Translations under genes and position numbers: made by a program
Notes under the pieces: model-generated
The model's input: only the letters and a program-made list of their open reading frames with translations
What the model was told of the DNA's origin: nothing
Database searches by the model: none
Part shown: positions 1 through 6,017 of the stretch, one piece after another
Layout of the letters: each line of letters opens with the position of its first letter
Position numbering within the stretch: the stretch's first letter is position 1
Assembly: GCA_012799545.1 (NCBI GenBank)
Contig: JAAZLA010000089.1
Coordinates: 1-8,336 of the forward strand
DNA: 8,336 bases
Source: Treponema sp.
GTDB lineage: Bacteria; Spirochaetota; Spirochaetia; Treponematales; Treponemataceae
Direction of reading: 5' to 3'

Positions 1-273
1 AAAATGGAGTTCCACGCTTGAAGATTCAAGCCCATTATATATGATTTTTTCTTTTTTTGAGCCAACAAAGGAGACATTTTGTGGTAAGCTCTGTACCGTT
101 AGATCTATTTGCGTCGGAGGAACGCCTTCAATAATAGTGCGAAAAACAAGGGTTTCATTTGTAAAGGCATTTTTTTGTACTAAGCGAAACAAGTCAATAT
201 CAAGCGCGTACAAAGCAAAAAACCAGAGAAAACAAAATAACATAGATAATCTTTTCTTAGTAATCCAAAACAT
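1..273 (-). CDS. BatD-like exported protein, 5' end only (runs off the window)
   Basis: Partial gene: 91 codons are open up to the window edge with no stop. The N-terminus has a basic TKKR stretch (residues 5-8), a hydrophobic core rich in Leu and Phe (about 9-22) and a possible signal peptidase site after Ala23, so the product is probably exported. Residues 28-91 alternate hydrophobic and polar residues in beta-strand fashion (for example TLVFRTIIEG and NVSFVGSKKE), as in the N-terminal part of BatD/oxygen-tolerance proteins. Of the three clustered ATG codons at 285, 279 and 273, I chose 273 because GGAG (280-283) lies six bases upstream of it. This start overlaps the end of the preceding gene by 17 bases, which suggests translational coupling. 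Position after BatA and BatB-TPR is where batD usually lies. The BatD call rests on context and the signal peptide plus beta pattern, so it is moderate. Confidence 0.7.
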   Translation of the reverse strand, partial: MFWITKKRLSMLFCFLWFFALYALDIDLFRLVQKNAFTNETLVFRTIIEGVPPTQIDLTVQSLPQNVSFVGSKKEKIIYNGLESSSVELHF

Positions 274-1918
274 CTTCATCTCCATTTGGCACAACACGGT
301 TTTTCCAGTGATTCTCTTCATTTTCTCTTATCAGGGTAAAAACAGACTTATGCGCCTCGCTTGGTTCATTTGACTCTGTAAGTTCTGACAAAGAAGATGC
401 GCCAAGAGGTTTTACTTCAGCTCTTTGTTGTAAGGCAAGCTCTAAATTGATTTTTGCATCACGGTTTTTTGGTTGCACCAAAAGAGCTGCTTTAAAATAC
501 GAAAAAGCTTCTGGAAACTCACCCTTTTCATATGCAATAATACCTTGATTATAGGCACGTGCAAATAAAAGCTGATCAGGTGCATCTACATCTATTTGTT
601 TCAAACGCTTTTGTGCACTTTCATGTTCATTTTGTTTCATGTAAGTATAAGAAAGATTATACAAGGCATACTGTTTCAAAAAATCATTTTCATCTTGATC
701 CGCCCTTTCCAAGGCCTTTATAAACGAAAAAGTAGCCTTGTCATAGGCATCTTGGTTTGTATAGAAAGCTCCCTCCAGCAACAAGGCTGCATCTTTCATG
801 GGAAAAGAGCAAGAAGTAAAAAACAAGGGAAATAAAATAAAAAGACTCAAAATAGAAAGCGTTTTTTCTTGTTTTTTAAAATTCCACTGTGAAAAAACTA
901 AGGCAAAAATAAAAAAAACTAAACTCAGAAAAAGACATTCGAGATGTCGTTGTATTGGTTTTATAGTATAACTTGTAAGCATTTTGTCACCAGAGTCTCG
1001 TTTTGGATTTACAATCGATGCAAGTTTTTCTAAAGAGCTTGCATCACGAGCGGGAAAGTAATGCACAGAGTTTGAATGAAGCGGATATTTTGCCTTCAAT
1101 CGAGATACAATTTCATTCAAGGACGCTTCTTTTAAACTCGTATGAACCTCTGTCCCTTCCCCCTGTCTTTGTCTACTGCCACCAGAAAGCACCTCTGTCC
1201 CTTCGAGAGAGCCAAAACCTACAATAAGTACATTTATTCCGTAAGAAAGCGCTTCACTAATGCTTTCTTCAAGATCGCCCCTTGTGTCATCGCCATCTGT
1301 CAACAATATAATACTCGCAAAACGAGCATGGTTTGCTGGAAAGGAGCGAGTTGCAGAGCGAATACCACTTCCCAAGTGAGAACCTGGAGCGGTCATGAGA
1401 TAAGGATTTAAAATCGAAACATAAGAGTAAAACGAATGATAATCTTGTGAAAACGGTAGGCTAACAAAGGATTCACCCTTCGTTATCACTACTGAAACAT
1501 TGGGGTTTTGATTTTTACCAGTTATCTTAGACAATAAAGCTGTTGCCCAGTCAGAAGCATGGGAAAGTCTTGACATCTCTTCTCCCAAGCTGCCAGTACC
1601 CATCCTTGAGTCCAGGGCTTCCATACTATGCGAAATGTCAAAAACAAAGCTCAGTGCGACTCCAGATTTTTGCACAGCTTCTGCCTTCATTCCCCAAGAA
1701 GGTCCACTCAAGGCAAATACAAAACATATCCACGCAAGAGAAAAAAATACACTACGCAAAACAATTTTTACTTTAACACGAGATTTGCCTGGAAGATTTT
1801 TTTGCTCTATAAACAATAGGTTTTGAAAAAACTTTCTTGCGTATAAAGAAAAAAATAAAAGTGCGGGAAAAAGAAGTAAAATGCAAAAAAGTAACAGAGG
1901 TCTTTCAAATTGTATCAT
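257..1918 (-). CDS. BatB-type VWA membrane protein fused to a BatC-like TPR domain
   Basis: The predicted protein has 553 residues. TM1 is at about 8-26 and TM2 at about 55-72. A VWA domain spans about 88-290, with a MIDAS motif DISHS at 94-98, a Ser (S180) where Thr is usual for the second metal ligand, and TDGDD at 207-211. TM3 is at about 328-343. After a short Lys-rich loop (FKKQEK) comes a second hydrophobic stretch (353-369) ending in FTSC at Cys370, which looks like a lipoprotein signal sequence. TPR-like helical repeats follow at about 380-408, 416-441 and 452-485, then an acidic tail. BatB and BatC are usually separate proteins, so this is a fusion. The VWA and TPR parts should both face the periplasm. 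I start at ATG 1918 because it forms an ATGA overlap with the batA stop and has AAGGA seven bases upstream; the open frame itself extends to 1954 without a ribosome site. Confidence 0.9.
   Translation of the reverse strand: MIQFERPLLLFCILLLFPALLFFSLYARKFFQNLLFIEQKNLPGKSRVKVKIVLRSVFFSLAWICFVFALSGPSWGMKAEAVQKSGVALSFVFDISHSMEALDSRMGTGSLGEEMSRLSHASDWATALLSKITGKNQNPNVSVVITKGESFVSLPFSQDYHSFYSYVSILNPYLMTAPGSHLGSGIRSATRSFPANHARFASIILLTDGDDTRGDLEESISEALSYGINVLIVGFGSLEGTEVLSGGSRQRQGEGTEVHTSLKEASLNEIVSRLKAKYPLHSNSVHYFPARDASSLEKLASIVNPKRDSGDKMLTSYTIKPIQRHLECLFLSLVFFIFALVFSQWNFKKQEKTLSILSLFILFPLFFTSCSFPMKDAALLLEGAFYTNQDAYDKATFSFIKALERADQDENDFLKQYALYNLSYTYMKQNEHESAQKRLKQIDVDAPDQLLFARAYNQGIIAYEKGEFPEAFSYFKAALLVQPKNRDAKINLELALQQRAEVKPLGASSLSELTESNEPSEAHKSVFTLIRENEENHWKNRVVPNGDEDVLDY
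1147..1157 (-). repeat. RGGGACAGAGS motif, copy 1 (AGGGACAGAGG)
   Basis: Perfect match to the 11-base consensus, lying inside the VWA-TPR gene and read there as GGG ACA GAG (Gly-Thr-Glu). Together with two following bases it is a perfect 13-base direct repeat of copy 2. Confidence 0.75.
1192..1202 (-). repeat. RGGGACAGAGS motif, copy 2 (AGGGACAGAGG)
   Basis: Second copy in the VWA-TPR gene, 45 bases (15 codons) from copy 1 and in the same frame. The two copies encode two EGTEV segments in the loop after a VWA beta strand (residues about 239-258). Confidence 0.75.
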
Positions 1919-2916
1919 AAGATTTCCTTCAAATAGAAACGCTTTATAATCCAAGCAAAAACAAGAAAGGCAAATGCGCTATATAAAAATTTTTCATAAA
2001 AATACTCTTTCTTTTCTTCCATATAATAGGTTTGTGATATTTCTTCCTCTTTTACAATTTGCATGAGAGCATCTTTTAACAAGGCCGCAGAATCAGCTCT
2101 AAAATAGCTACCACCGCTTTCAGAAGCAATAGCACCTAACAAAACATCGTCAAAGCGCGACTCTAGATAGCCTGAGTATTTTTTCCCTGTTTGAGCGTCG
2201 GTATATTCTATCGGAACGGTGCCGATTGTACCGAGTCCTATCGTATGTATCACAATATTTTCCTCAGCTGCAAGAGAAGTCGCCGTCAAAGGATGAATAA
2301 AGCCACCGTTATTTTCCCCATCGGTCAAAAGCACAATACATCGCGAACTCGTATAACTGGAACCAAGATGATACATCGCAGCTGAGATCCCTACGCCAAT
2401 CGCTGTACCATCGCCAAGTTCCCCTATCTCTATCTGATATAGTTGGTCCATAAAAAAACGGTGGTCTTCAGTAGGACTGACGAGGGACAGAGCATCGCTT
2501 CCCATTGCCACTAAACCAAAGGCTGTTCCCTTCATTTGGGAAACAACCACTGCAATAATTTCCTTGGCAAGCTCAAGGCGACTCACCCCCGCCATATCAA
2601 GGGCAGCCATCGAAGGGCTCGTATCTAAGACAAAAAGAATTTTAGTTCCACTTGAAGTATAGACTTTCTCTTGCCTTGTAAGACTTGGATTTCCCAGCGC
2701 AAGAACAACGAGGATAAAGGCAAGATAAAAAGAAACCTTTGTAAGCAAATGCGAAATCTTATACAAAGGGTTTTTCCAGGAAAAAGAAGAACCCCGCCAG
2801 TCAGAAAAACTAAGATAAAAAGAAGGCTTTGAAAGAAAACCCTTTTTTTTCAAAACAATATAGAGAGGAAGACAAAATAAAAATAACAGAGCAAAAATAT
2901 TTTCAAATTCAAACAT
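1915..2916 (-). CDS. batA: BatA-type von Willebrand factor A membrane protein
   Basis: The predicted protein has 333 residues, the normal size for BatA/BatB. TM1 is at about 6-23 and TM2 at about 57-76. The VWA domain spans about 90-290 and carries a complete MIDAS set: DTSPS at 98-102, Thr171 in GDGTAIG, and TDGEN at 198-202. A C-terminal TM at about 308-325 ends in a basic tail. The VWA domain should face the periplasm and bind a divalent metal for protein contacts. The start chosen is ATG 2916, because GGAGAG lies about five bases upstream and the protein then begins MFEFEN, as family members do; the ATG at 2937 has no ribosome site. It overlaps the upstream gene by 8 bases and the downstream one by 4 (ATGA). 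VWA proteins of this type sit beside MoxR ATPases, and the context supports a joint complex. The Borrelia equivalent neighbourhood includes BB0173 and BB0172. Confidence 0.93.
   Translation of the reverse strand: MFEFENIFALLFLFCLPLYIVLKKKGFLSKPSFYLSFSDWRGSSFSWKNPLYKISHLLTKVSFYLAFILVVLALGNPSLTRQEKVYTSSGTKILFVLDTSPSMAALDMAGVSRLELAKEIIAVVVSQMKGTAFGLVAMGSDALSLVSPTEDHRFFMDQLYQIEIGELGDGTAIGVGISAAMYHLGSSYTSSRCIVLLTDGENNGGFIHPLTATSLAAEENIVIHTIGLGTIGTVPIEYTDAQTGKKYSGYLESRFDDVLLGAIASESGGSYFRADSAALLKDALMQIVKEEEISQTYYMEEKKEYFYEKFLYSAFAFLVFAWIIKRFYLKEIL
2483..2493 (+). repeat. RGGGACAGAGS motif, copy 3 (AGGGACAGAGC)
   Basis: Lies in the batA-like gene on the opposite strand. The gene reads its complement as GCT CTG TCC CTC (Ala-Leu-Ser-Leu), a different reading frame from copies 1 and 2. 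Confidence 0.7.
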
Positions 2917-3937
2917 GTTGACTCTCCATTTCTGCAATAAGCCCTAAAAGCTGAAAAACGCGCTCTTTTTTCTCCCTCTCTTCTTCTCCTTTGTTCTCGG
3001 GTCCTTCAAGTGAGAATCGAAGAAAGTCAAGCCGAATAAACAGAGTCTGTATGTCAAATAAAATAGTTTCTTCTTTTTCGCTCAATAAACCTTCCTGACT
3101 CATTCGAATAGTTTGCAGAATTTCCGTATTTGTCGCCGCAGAAAAATCAATACCAAAGCGCTTTGTTAAATACAAACAGAGATATCTATGCACGATTTGA
3201 GAAAACTCCCCTAGGCGAATATTTTTTTTCAGTAGTTTTTTTATTTTTCGTTTTATTCCAAACACATAAAAAAAATAAAAAAGACGCTTCCAAAGCCCAA
3301 AAAAAGAAAATCGTATTTTTTTAGCTGCATAGCCTATATAAAAAAGAAAAATACTGATTCCTATTAAAATCGCAAGCAAAAGATAGATAAAAACACTCGT
3401 TCCAGGCAATAAAATAATACCACGCATAGGACGCAAACTGCTATCAGGATATATACTTAGAATTTTTTGTATTTCGAACTGCGGTATTTTTATGGGTATA
3501 GCGCTTGCACCAAAATCTTCCTTCGTCTTTTGCGTTTCATGGGCTAAAAGCTCACGTAAATCAAACTCAGGTATTTCAACCACCCCTGTTACAAAGGGGA
3601 TAAAGTAAATAGATAGAGCATAGGATTTTTCTAGCCCTTTTTTATGCGTCTGGACTATCTCAATACTTTGTAGCTCACAATCATAGGAGCCAAAAAGAGA
3701 AAACTGAGGTTTCTCTAAGAAAATTTTATTAGTTAGAAAAAAAGAAGGAAAATCGGCAGGAGGAAAAAACTCGTAGTACAATTGCACCTCATCTCCAACA
3801 TAGCTTTCCTTTGGACTAATATAAAAAGAAAGAGAATTGTCCGTGAAACCTTCTTCTGCCCAAGTTTTTGTGTTTTTTGGGGGACAGAGGATTTGAAAAC
3901 TCAGTAAAAACAAAAAAAACAAGCTCTTTTTTTTCAT
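2909..3937 (-). CDS. Exported single-span membrane protein, BatD-like (spirochaete Bat operon component)
   Basis: The predicted protein has 342 residues. A Lys-rich start and hydrophobic core (about 4-18) form a signal peptide, with possible cleavage after TWA (Ala27). A Cys at 18 follows QIL, but this is a poor lipobox. Residues about 35-155 look like a beta-rich extracytoplasmic domain (SPKESYVGDEVQLYYEF resembles the opening strands of BatD-type Ig-like domains). One strong TM lies at about 180-205, followed by a very basic segment (206-240) and a helical cytoplasmic tail of about 100 residues. The ATG overlaps the DUF58 stop (ATGA), with GAGG six bases upstream. The gene occupies the slot between DUF58 and the first VWA gene, where Borrelia has the uncharacterised BB0174. 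It may be a short BatD relative linking the cytosolic MoxR/DUF58 pair to periplasmic partners; that role is inferred. The region 3220-3320 is extremely A/T rich but stays open. Confidence 0.85.
   Translation of the reverse strand: MKKKSLFFLFLLSFQILCPPKNTKTWAEEGFTDNSLSFYISPKESYVGDEVQLYYEFFPPADFPSFFLTNKIFLEKPQFSLFGSYDCELQSIEIVQTHKKGLEKSYALSIYFIPFVTGVVEIPEFDLRELLAHETQKTKEDFGASAIPIKIPQFEIQKILSIYPDSSLRPMRGIILLPGTSVFIYLLLAILIGISIFLFYIGYAAKKIRFSFFGLWKRLFYFFYVFGIKRKIKKLLKKNIRLGEFSQIVHRYLCLYLTKRFGIDFSAATNTEILQTIRMSQEGLLSEKEETILFDIQTLFIRLDFLRFSLEGPENKGEEEREKKERVFQLLGLIAEMESQHV
3880..3890 (+). repeat. RGGGACAGAGS motif, copy 4 (GGGGACAGAGG)
   Basis: Lies in the signal-peptide coding part of the BatD-like gene, where the complement is read CTC TGT CCC (Leu-Cys-Pro). 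This is a third reading frame. Confidence 0.7.
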
Positions 3938-4830
3938 TTTTTCCTCACCACAGAAAAAAACCGCTCCAAAACAAGTAAACTATCATCCTGTAAGGACATT
4001 TCAATTGTTTTAACTCCTCGTTTTTTGCACATTTGACGCCAGAGTTCAATATGTGCCATTCCATAATCCCTCCAAGCTTTTTTAAATGATGCGCTCGAAA
4101 GCGGGAAATCTTGTCTTTCTAAAGACTCAGGGTCAACAAAGGGGACAGAGCCCATAGAAGGGAAGTGAAAATCGCTTTCATCGCTGAGGCGTATTGCAAC
4201 AAGGTCATGTTTGAGGGCAAGCCTTGATAGGTCGCCTTCATAATCTCCGACACGAAAATCGGAGATAACAAAGACTAAAGAGCGGCGTTTCAAAAGATTT
4301 GCAGCCCCGCGAAGGGCATTTGTCAAAGCAGAGCCTCTCGTATCATCAAGACCCGTCTTACTTATTTTTGAAAGCAAGTACATCGTATGCTCTTTTCCCG
4401 ATTTCTGTCCACATGAAAATAAAATCGAAGCCCCAAAAATAACCGCCCCTAAGGGGCTAGAAATATGTTCGCAAGCAAAACTCAACAAGGATGCTACTTC
4501 TTTTGCCTTTTCTAAACGACTCAAACCATTTGCTCCTGTCGCCATAGAAAGGGAAGCATCAAGAATAATAAAAACATGCAAATCTCTCTCTTCTTCATAG
4601 GTTTTTACAAAAGTCCTTCCCATTCTCGCTGTTACATTCCAATCAATAGAACGAATGTCGTCTCCGGGAAGGTACTCACGAACTCCCGAAAATTCTATTC
4701 CTTGAGATTTATATAAAGATTGAAAAGAGCCTTGTTTAAGCCCCTGAGAAAGCGAAAGCGACTGCAAACGCAGGTGCATAGCTTTTTTTTGTAAGGAAGT
4801 ATACTGTATTTCATCTTTATTTTTCTTCAT
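3934..4830 (-). CDS. DUF58 domain protein (MoxR-associated, VWA-like fold)
   Basis: The predicted protein has 298 residues, a usual length for the short, soluble DUF58 class. The signature block lies at about 44-84: GIEFSGVREYLPGDDIRSID then WN and ARMGR, followed by FVKTYEEERDL. A VWA-like core follows, with a MIDAS-type DASLS at 91-95 and a second acidic loop ISDF at 189-192. No TM or signal peptide is visible, so it is probably cytosolic. DUF58 proteins are nearly always encoded beside MoxR ATPases and are thought to act as their partners or adaptors. I start at ATG 4830, because an upstream in-frame TTG at 4863 would add residues unlike the family and lies inside a hairpin; the ribosome site at 4830 is weak (AAGAAG). 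It is separated from the moxR stop by 91 bases and overlaps the next gene by 4. Confidence 0.92.
   Translation of the reverse strand: MKKNKDEIQYTSLQKKAMHLRLQSLSLSQGLKQGSFQSLYKSQGIEFSGVREYLPGDDIRSIDWNVTARMGRTFVKTYEEERDLHVFIILDASLSMATGANGLSRLEKAKEVASLLSFACEHISSPLGAVIFGASILFSCGQKSGKEHTMYLLSKISKTGLDDTRGSALTNALRGAANLLKRRSLVFVISDFRVGDYEGDLSRLALKHDLVAIRLSDESDFHFPSMGSVPFVDPESLERQDFPLSSASFKKAWRDYGMAHIELWRQMCKKRGVKTIEMSLQDDSLLVLERFFSVVRKK
4141..4151 (+). repeat. RGGGACAGAGS motif, copy 5 (GGGGACAGAGC)
   Basis: Lies in the DUF58 gene, where the complement is read GGC TCT GTC CCC (Gly-Ser-Val-Pro). The frame differs from copies 3 and 4. Confidence 0.7.
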
Positions 4831-4848
4831 TATGTTCTTCTTTATAGG

Positions 4849-4857
4849 AATATACCA
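4849..4857 (-). promoter_or_regulatory. Possible extended -10 element for an internal promoter before the DUF58 gene
   Basis: On the minus strand the bases read TGG then TATATT, an extended -10 form (TGnTATAAT with one mismatch), ending about 19 bases before the DUF58 ATG. No convincing -35 is seen at 16-18 bases upstream. It could allow DUF58 and the later genes to be transcribed apart from moxR, but in AT-rich DNA such matches arise easily. Confidence 0.25.
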
Positions 4858-4858
4858 T

Positions 4859-4884
4859 GCCAATGGGGACAGAGCCTCATTGGC
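4859..4884. repeat. Intercistronic hairpin with the RGGGACAGAGS motif in its loop
   Basis: Perfect inverted repeat GCCAATG (4859-4865) and CATTGGC (4878-4884), with a 12-base loop that contains most of motif copy 6. It lies in the 91-base gap between moxR and the DUF58 gene, just upstream of the DUF58 start. No U-tract follows in the direction of transcription, so it is not an intrinsic terminator. It may be an mRNA processing or stability hairpin, or a REP-type element. Confidence 0.6.
4865..4875 (+). repeat. RGGGACAGAGS motif, copy 6 (GGGGACAGAGC), intergenic
   Basis: The only copy outside a coding region. Its first base is the last base of the left arm of the 4859-4884 hairpin and the rest is in the loop. 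Confidence 0.7.
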
Positions 4885-4921
4885 TCTTCATCAAAGTCCA
4901 AAATGCTATGAACAAAAAAAA

Positions 4922-5950
4922 TCACGGCGTTGGCATATAGGTCAAAATTTTTGAAATAAGGGCATCAGCACTTATCCCATCGGCAGCGGCTTCGTAGGAA
5001 AGAACGAGGCGGTGGCGTAATACATGGAGGGCGGCTTTTTTTACATCTTCGGGTAAAACAAAATCGCGGCTTTCAAAAAGCGCTTGTACCTTCGCACAAA
5101 GACAGAGCGCGATGCTTGCACGGGGTGAGGCACCAAAAGAAATATAGCGAAGTATGTCATCGCCTTTCTTTATAGAAGCGGTTGCCGAGCTGACTCGCAA
5201 GGGGGCAGATTTTTTCTCCGTTTCAGGGCGAGTTACTGCAACAAGAGAGACAATATATTCGATGATTTTATCGTCACAATGCACTTTAGAGAGCGCCGCT
5301 TTGCATTTTTCTAAGTTTTCACTCGTAAAGACAATGTTCACGGGAATTTTGAGCGGGTCTTTTCCGTTTTTTACGATTTTCATTTCTTCTTCTGCACTCG
5401 GATAATTGACTAATATTTTGAGCAAAAATCTATCGAGTTCAGCTTCTGGTAGATTATAGGTTCCCTCTTGCTCGATAGGGTTTTGCGTAGCCATAACAAA
5501 AAAAGGCTCGCTCAAAAGATGCGTTGTATCCCCTATTGTTACCTGCCCCTCTGCCATTGCCTCAAGCAAGGCCGATTGCACCTTAGCTGGTGCACGGTTT
5601 ATCTCATCGGCAAGTAAGAGGTTTGTAAAAACAGGTCCCTTTCGCGGATAAAACTGCCCATTTTGCTGATCGTACATGAGAGTTCCCACTAAATCAGCAG
5701 GAAGGAGATCTGGCGTAAATTGTATGCGCTTAAAGTCAAGCCCGCTGATATCGGAAAAGCTTTTTATAATAAGCGTTTTTGCAAGTCCCGGAACACCTTC
5801 CAAAAGCACATGTCCTCCTGCAACCAAGGCTGTAAGGACTCCTTCGACAACCTCTTCTTGACCGACAATACGCTTTGCCATCTCTTTCTTTGCATTATCG
5901 AGTATATCTTTTACCTCTAAAAAAAGAGGATTTTTCTTTATATCGGACAT
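4922..5950 (-). CDS. moxR: MoxR family AAA+ ATPase
   Basis: The predicted protein has 342 residues, typical of MoxR. Walker A is GVPGLAKT at 52-59, Walker B LLLADEIN at 111-118, sensor 1 ATQNP at 154-158, and the arginine finger region ELDRF ends with Arg174 nearby. The C-terminal lid carries the usual SFGASPRAS segment at about 272-280. There is no signal peptide or TM, so it is cytosolic. MoxR proteins are ATP-driven chaperone-like enzymes that act with VWA-domain partners; here the partners are the DUF58 and BatA/BatB genes downstream. The ATG at 5950 has a strong AAGGGGG ribosome site (5955-5961) four bases away. It is the first gene of the leftward operon, 67 bases from the divergent aminotransferase gene. 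The client substrate cannot be read from the sequence. Confidence 0.96.
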   Translation of the reverse strand: MSDIKKNPLFLEVKDILDNAKKEMAKRIVGQEEVVEGVLTALVAGGHVLLEGVPGLAKTLIIKSFSDISGLDFKRIQFTPDLLPADLVGTLMYDQQNGQFYPRKGPVFTNLLLADEINRAPAKVQSALLEAMAEGQVTIGDTTHLLSEPFFVMATQNPIEQEGTYNLPEAELDRFLLKILVNYPSAEEEMKIVKNGKDPLKIPVNIVFTSENLEKCKAALSKVHCDDKIIEYIVSLVAVTRPETEKKSAPLRVSSATASIKKGDDILRYISFGASPRASIALCLCAKVQALFESRDFVLPEDVKKAALHVLRHRLVLSYEAAADGISADALISKILTYMPTP

Positions 5951-5978
5951 TATTCCCCCTTAGAAACTCTTTTGCCCA

Positions 5979-6009
5979 TTGACATTGTACATATATTTTA
6001 TAGTAATAT
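5979..6009 (+). promoter_or_regulatory. Candidate promoter of the aminotransferase-lipoprotein unit
   Basis: A perfect TTGACA -35 lies at 5979-5984. Downstream, an AT-only stretch holds overlapping -10 candidates: TATAGT 5999-6004 (14-base spacer), AGTAAT 6002-6007 (17-base spacer) and TAATAT 6004-6009. Any of them puts the transcript start within a few bases of the ATG at 6018, which has no Shine-Dalgarno sequence, so the message may be leaderless or nearly so. Confidence 0.5.
5984..5989 (-). promoter_or_regulatory. Candidate -10 of the moxR/bat operon promoter
   Basis: TACAAT on the minus strand (one mismatch from TATAAT) lies 33 bases before the moxR ATG, giving a leader of about 27 bases that contains the AAGGGGG ribosome site. 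No clear -35 is visible in the AT-rich upstream DNA. The element shares one base with the -35 of the divergent promoter, so the two promoters probably compete. Confidence 0.4.
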
Positions 6010-6017
6010 AGACTATC

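Noticed and set aside
89..97. CTCTGTACC as an eighth copy of the repeated word
   Set aside because: One mismatch to the core and no match to the flanking consensus; counted as chance.
1003..1411. Plus-strand open frames opposite the VWA-TPR gene
   Set aside because: They are antisense to a gene with clear VWA motifs, have no ribosome sites and no family resemblance; they are shadows.
2843..2850. T8 homopolymer near the 5' end of the batA-like gene (possible slippage or phase variation)
   Set aside because: Runs of this length are common in this AT- and lysine-rich sequence (also near 3927, 4913 and 7333), and the frame is intact.
3220..3320. Very A/T-rich tract resembling an intergenic or horizontally acquired segment
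   Set aside because: It encodes the basic Lys/Phe-rich segment just after a transmembrane helix, and the frame stays open throughout.
4445..4457. Near-perfect palindrome GCCCCT-A-AGGGGC in the DUF58 gene
   Set aside because: It is fully explained by codons for Ser-Pro-Leu-Gly-Ala and is found only once; no sign of function.
5101..5107. GACAGAG in moxR as a further copy of the repeated word
   Set aside because: The preceding bases are AA instead of GG, so two core positions differ; single short matches of this kind are expected.
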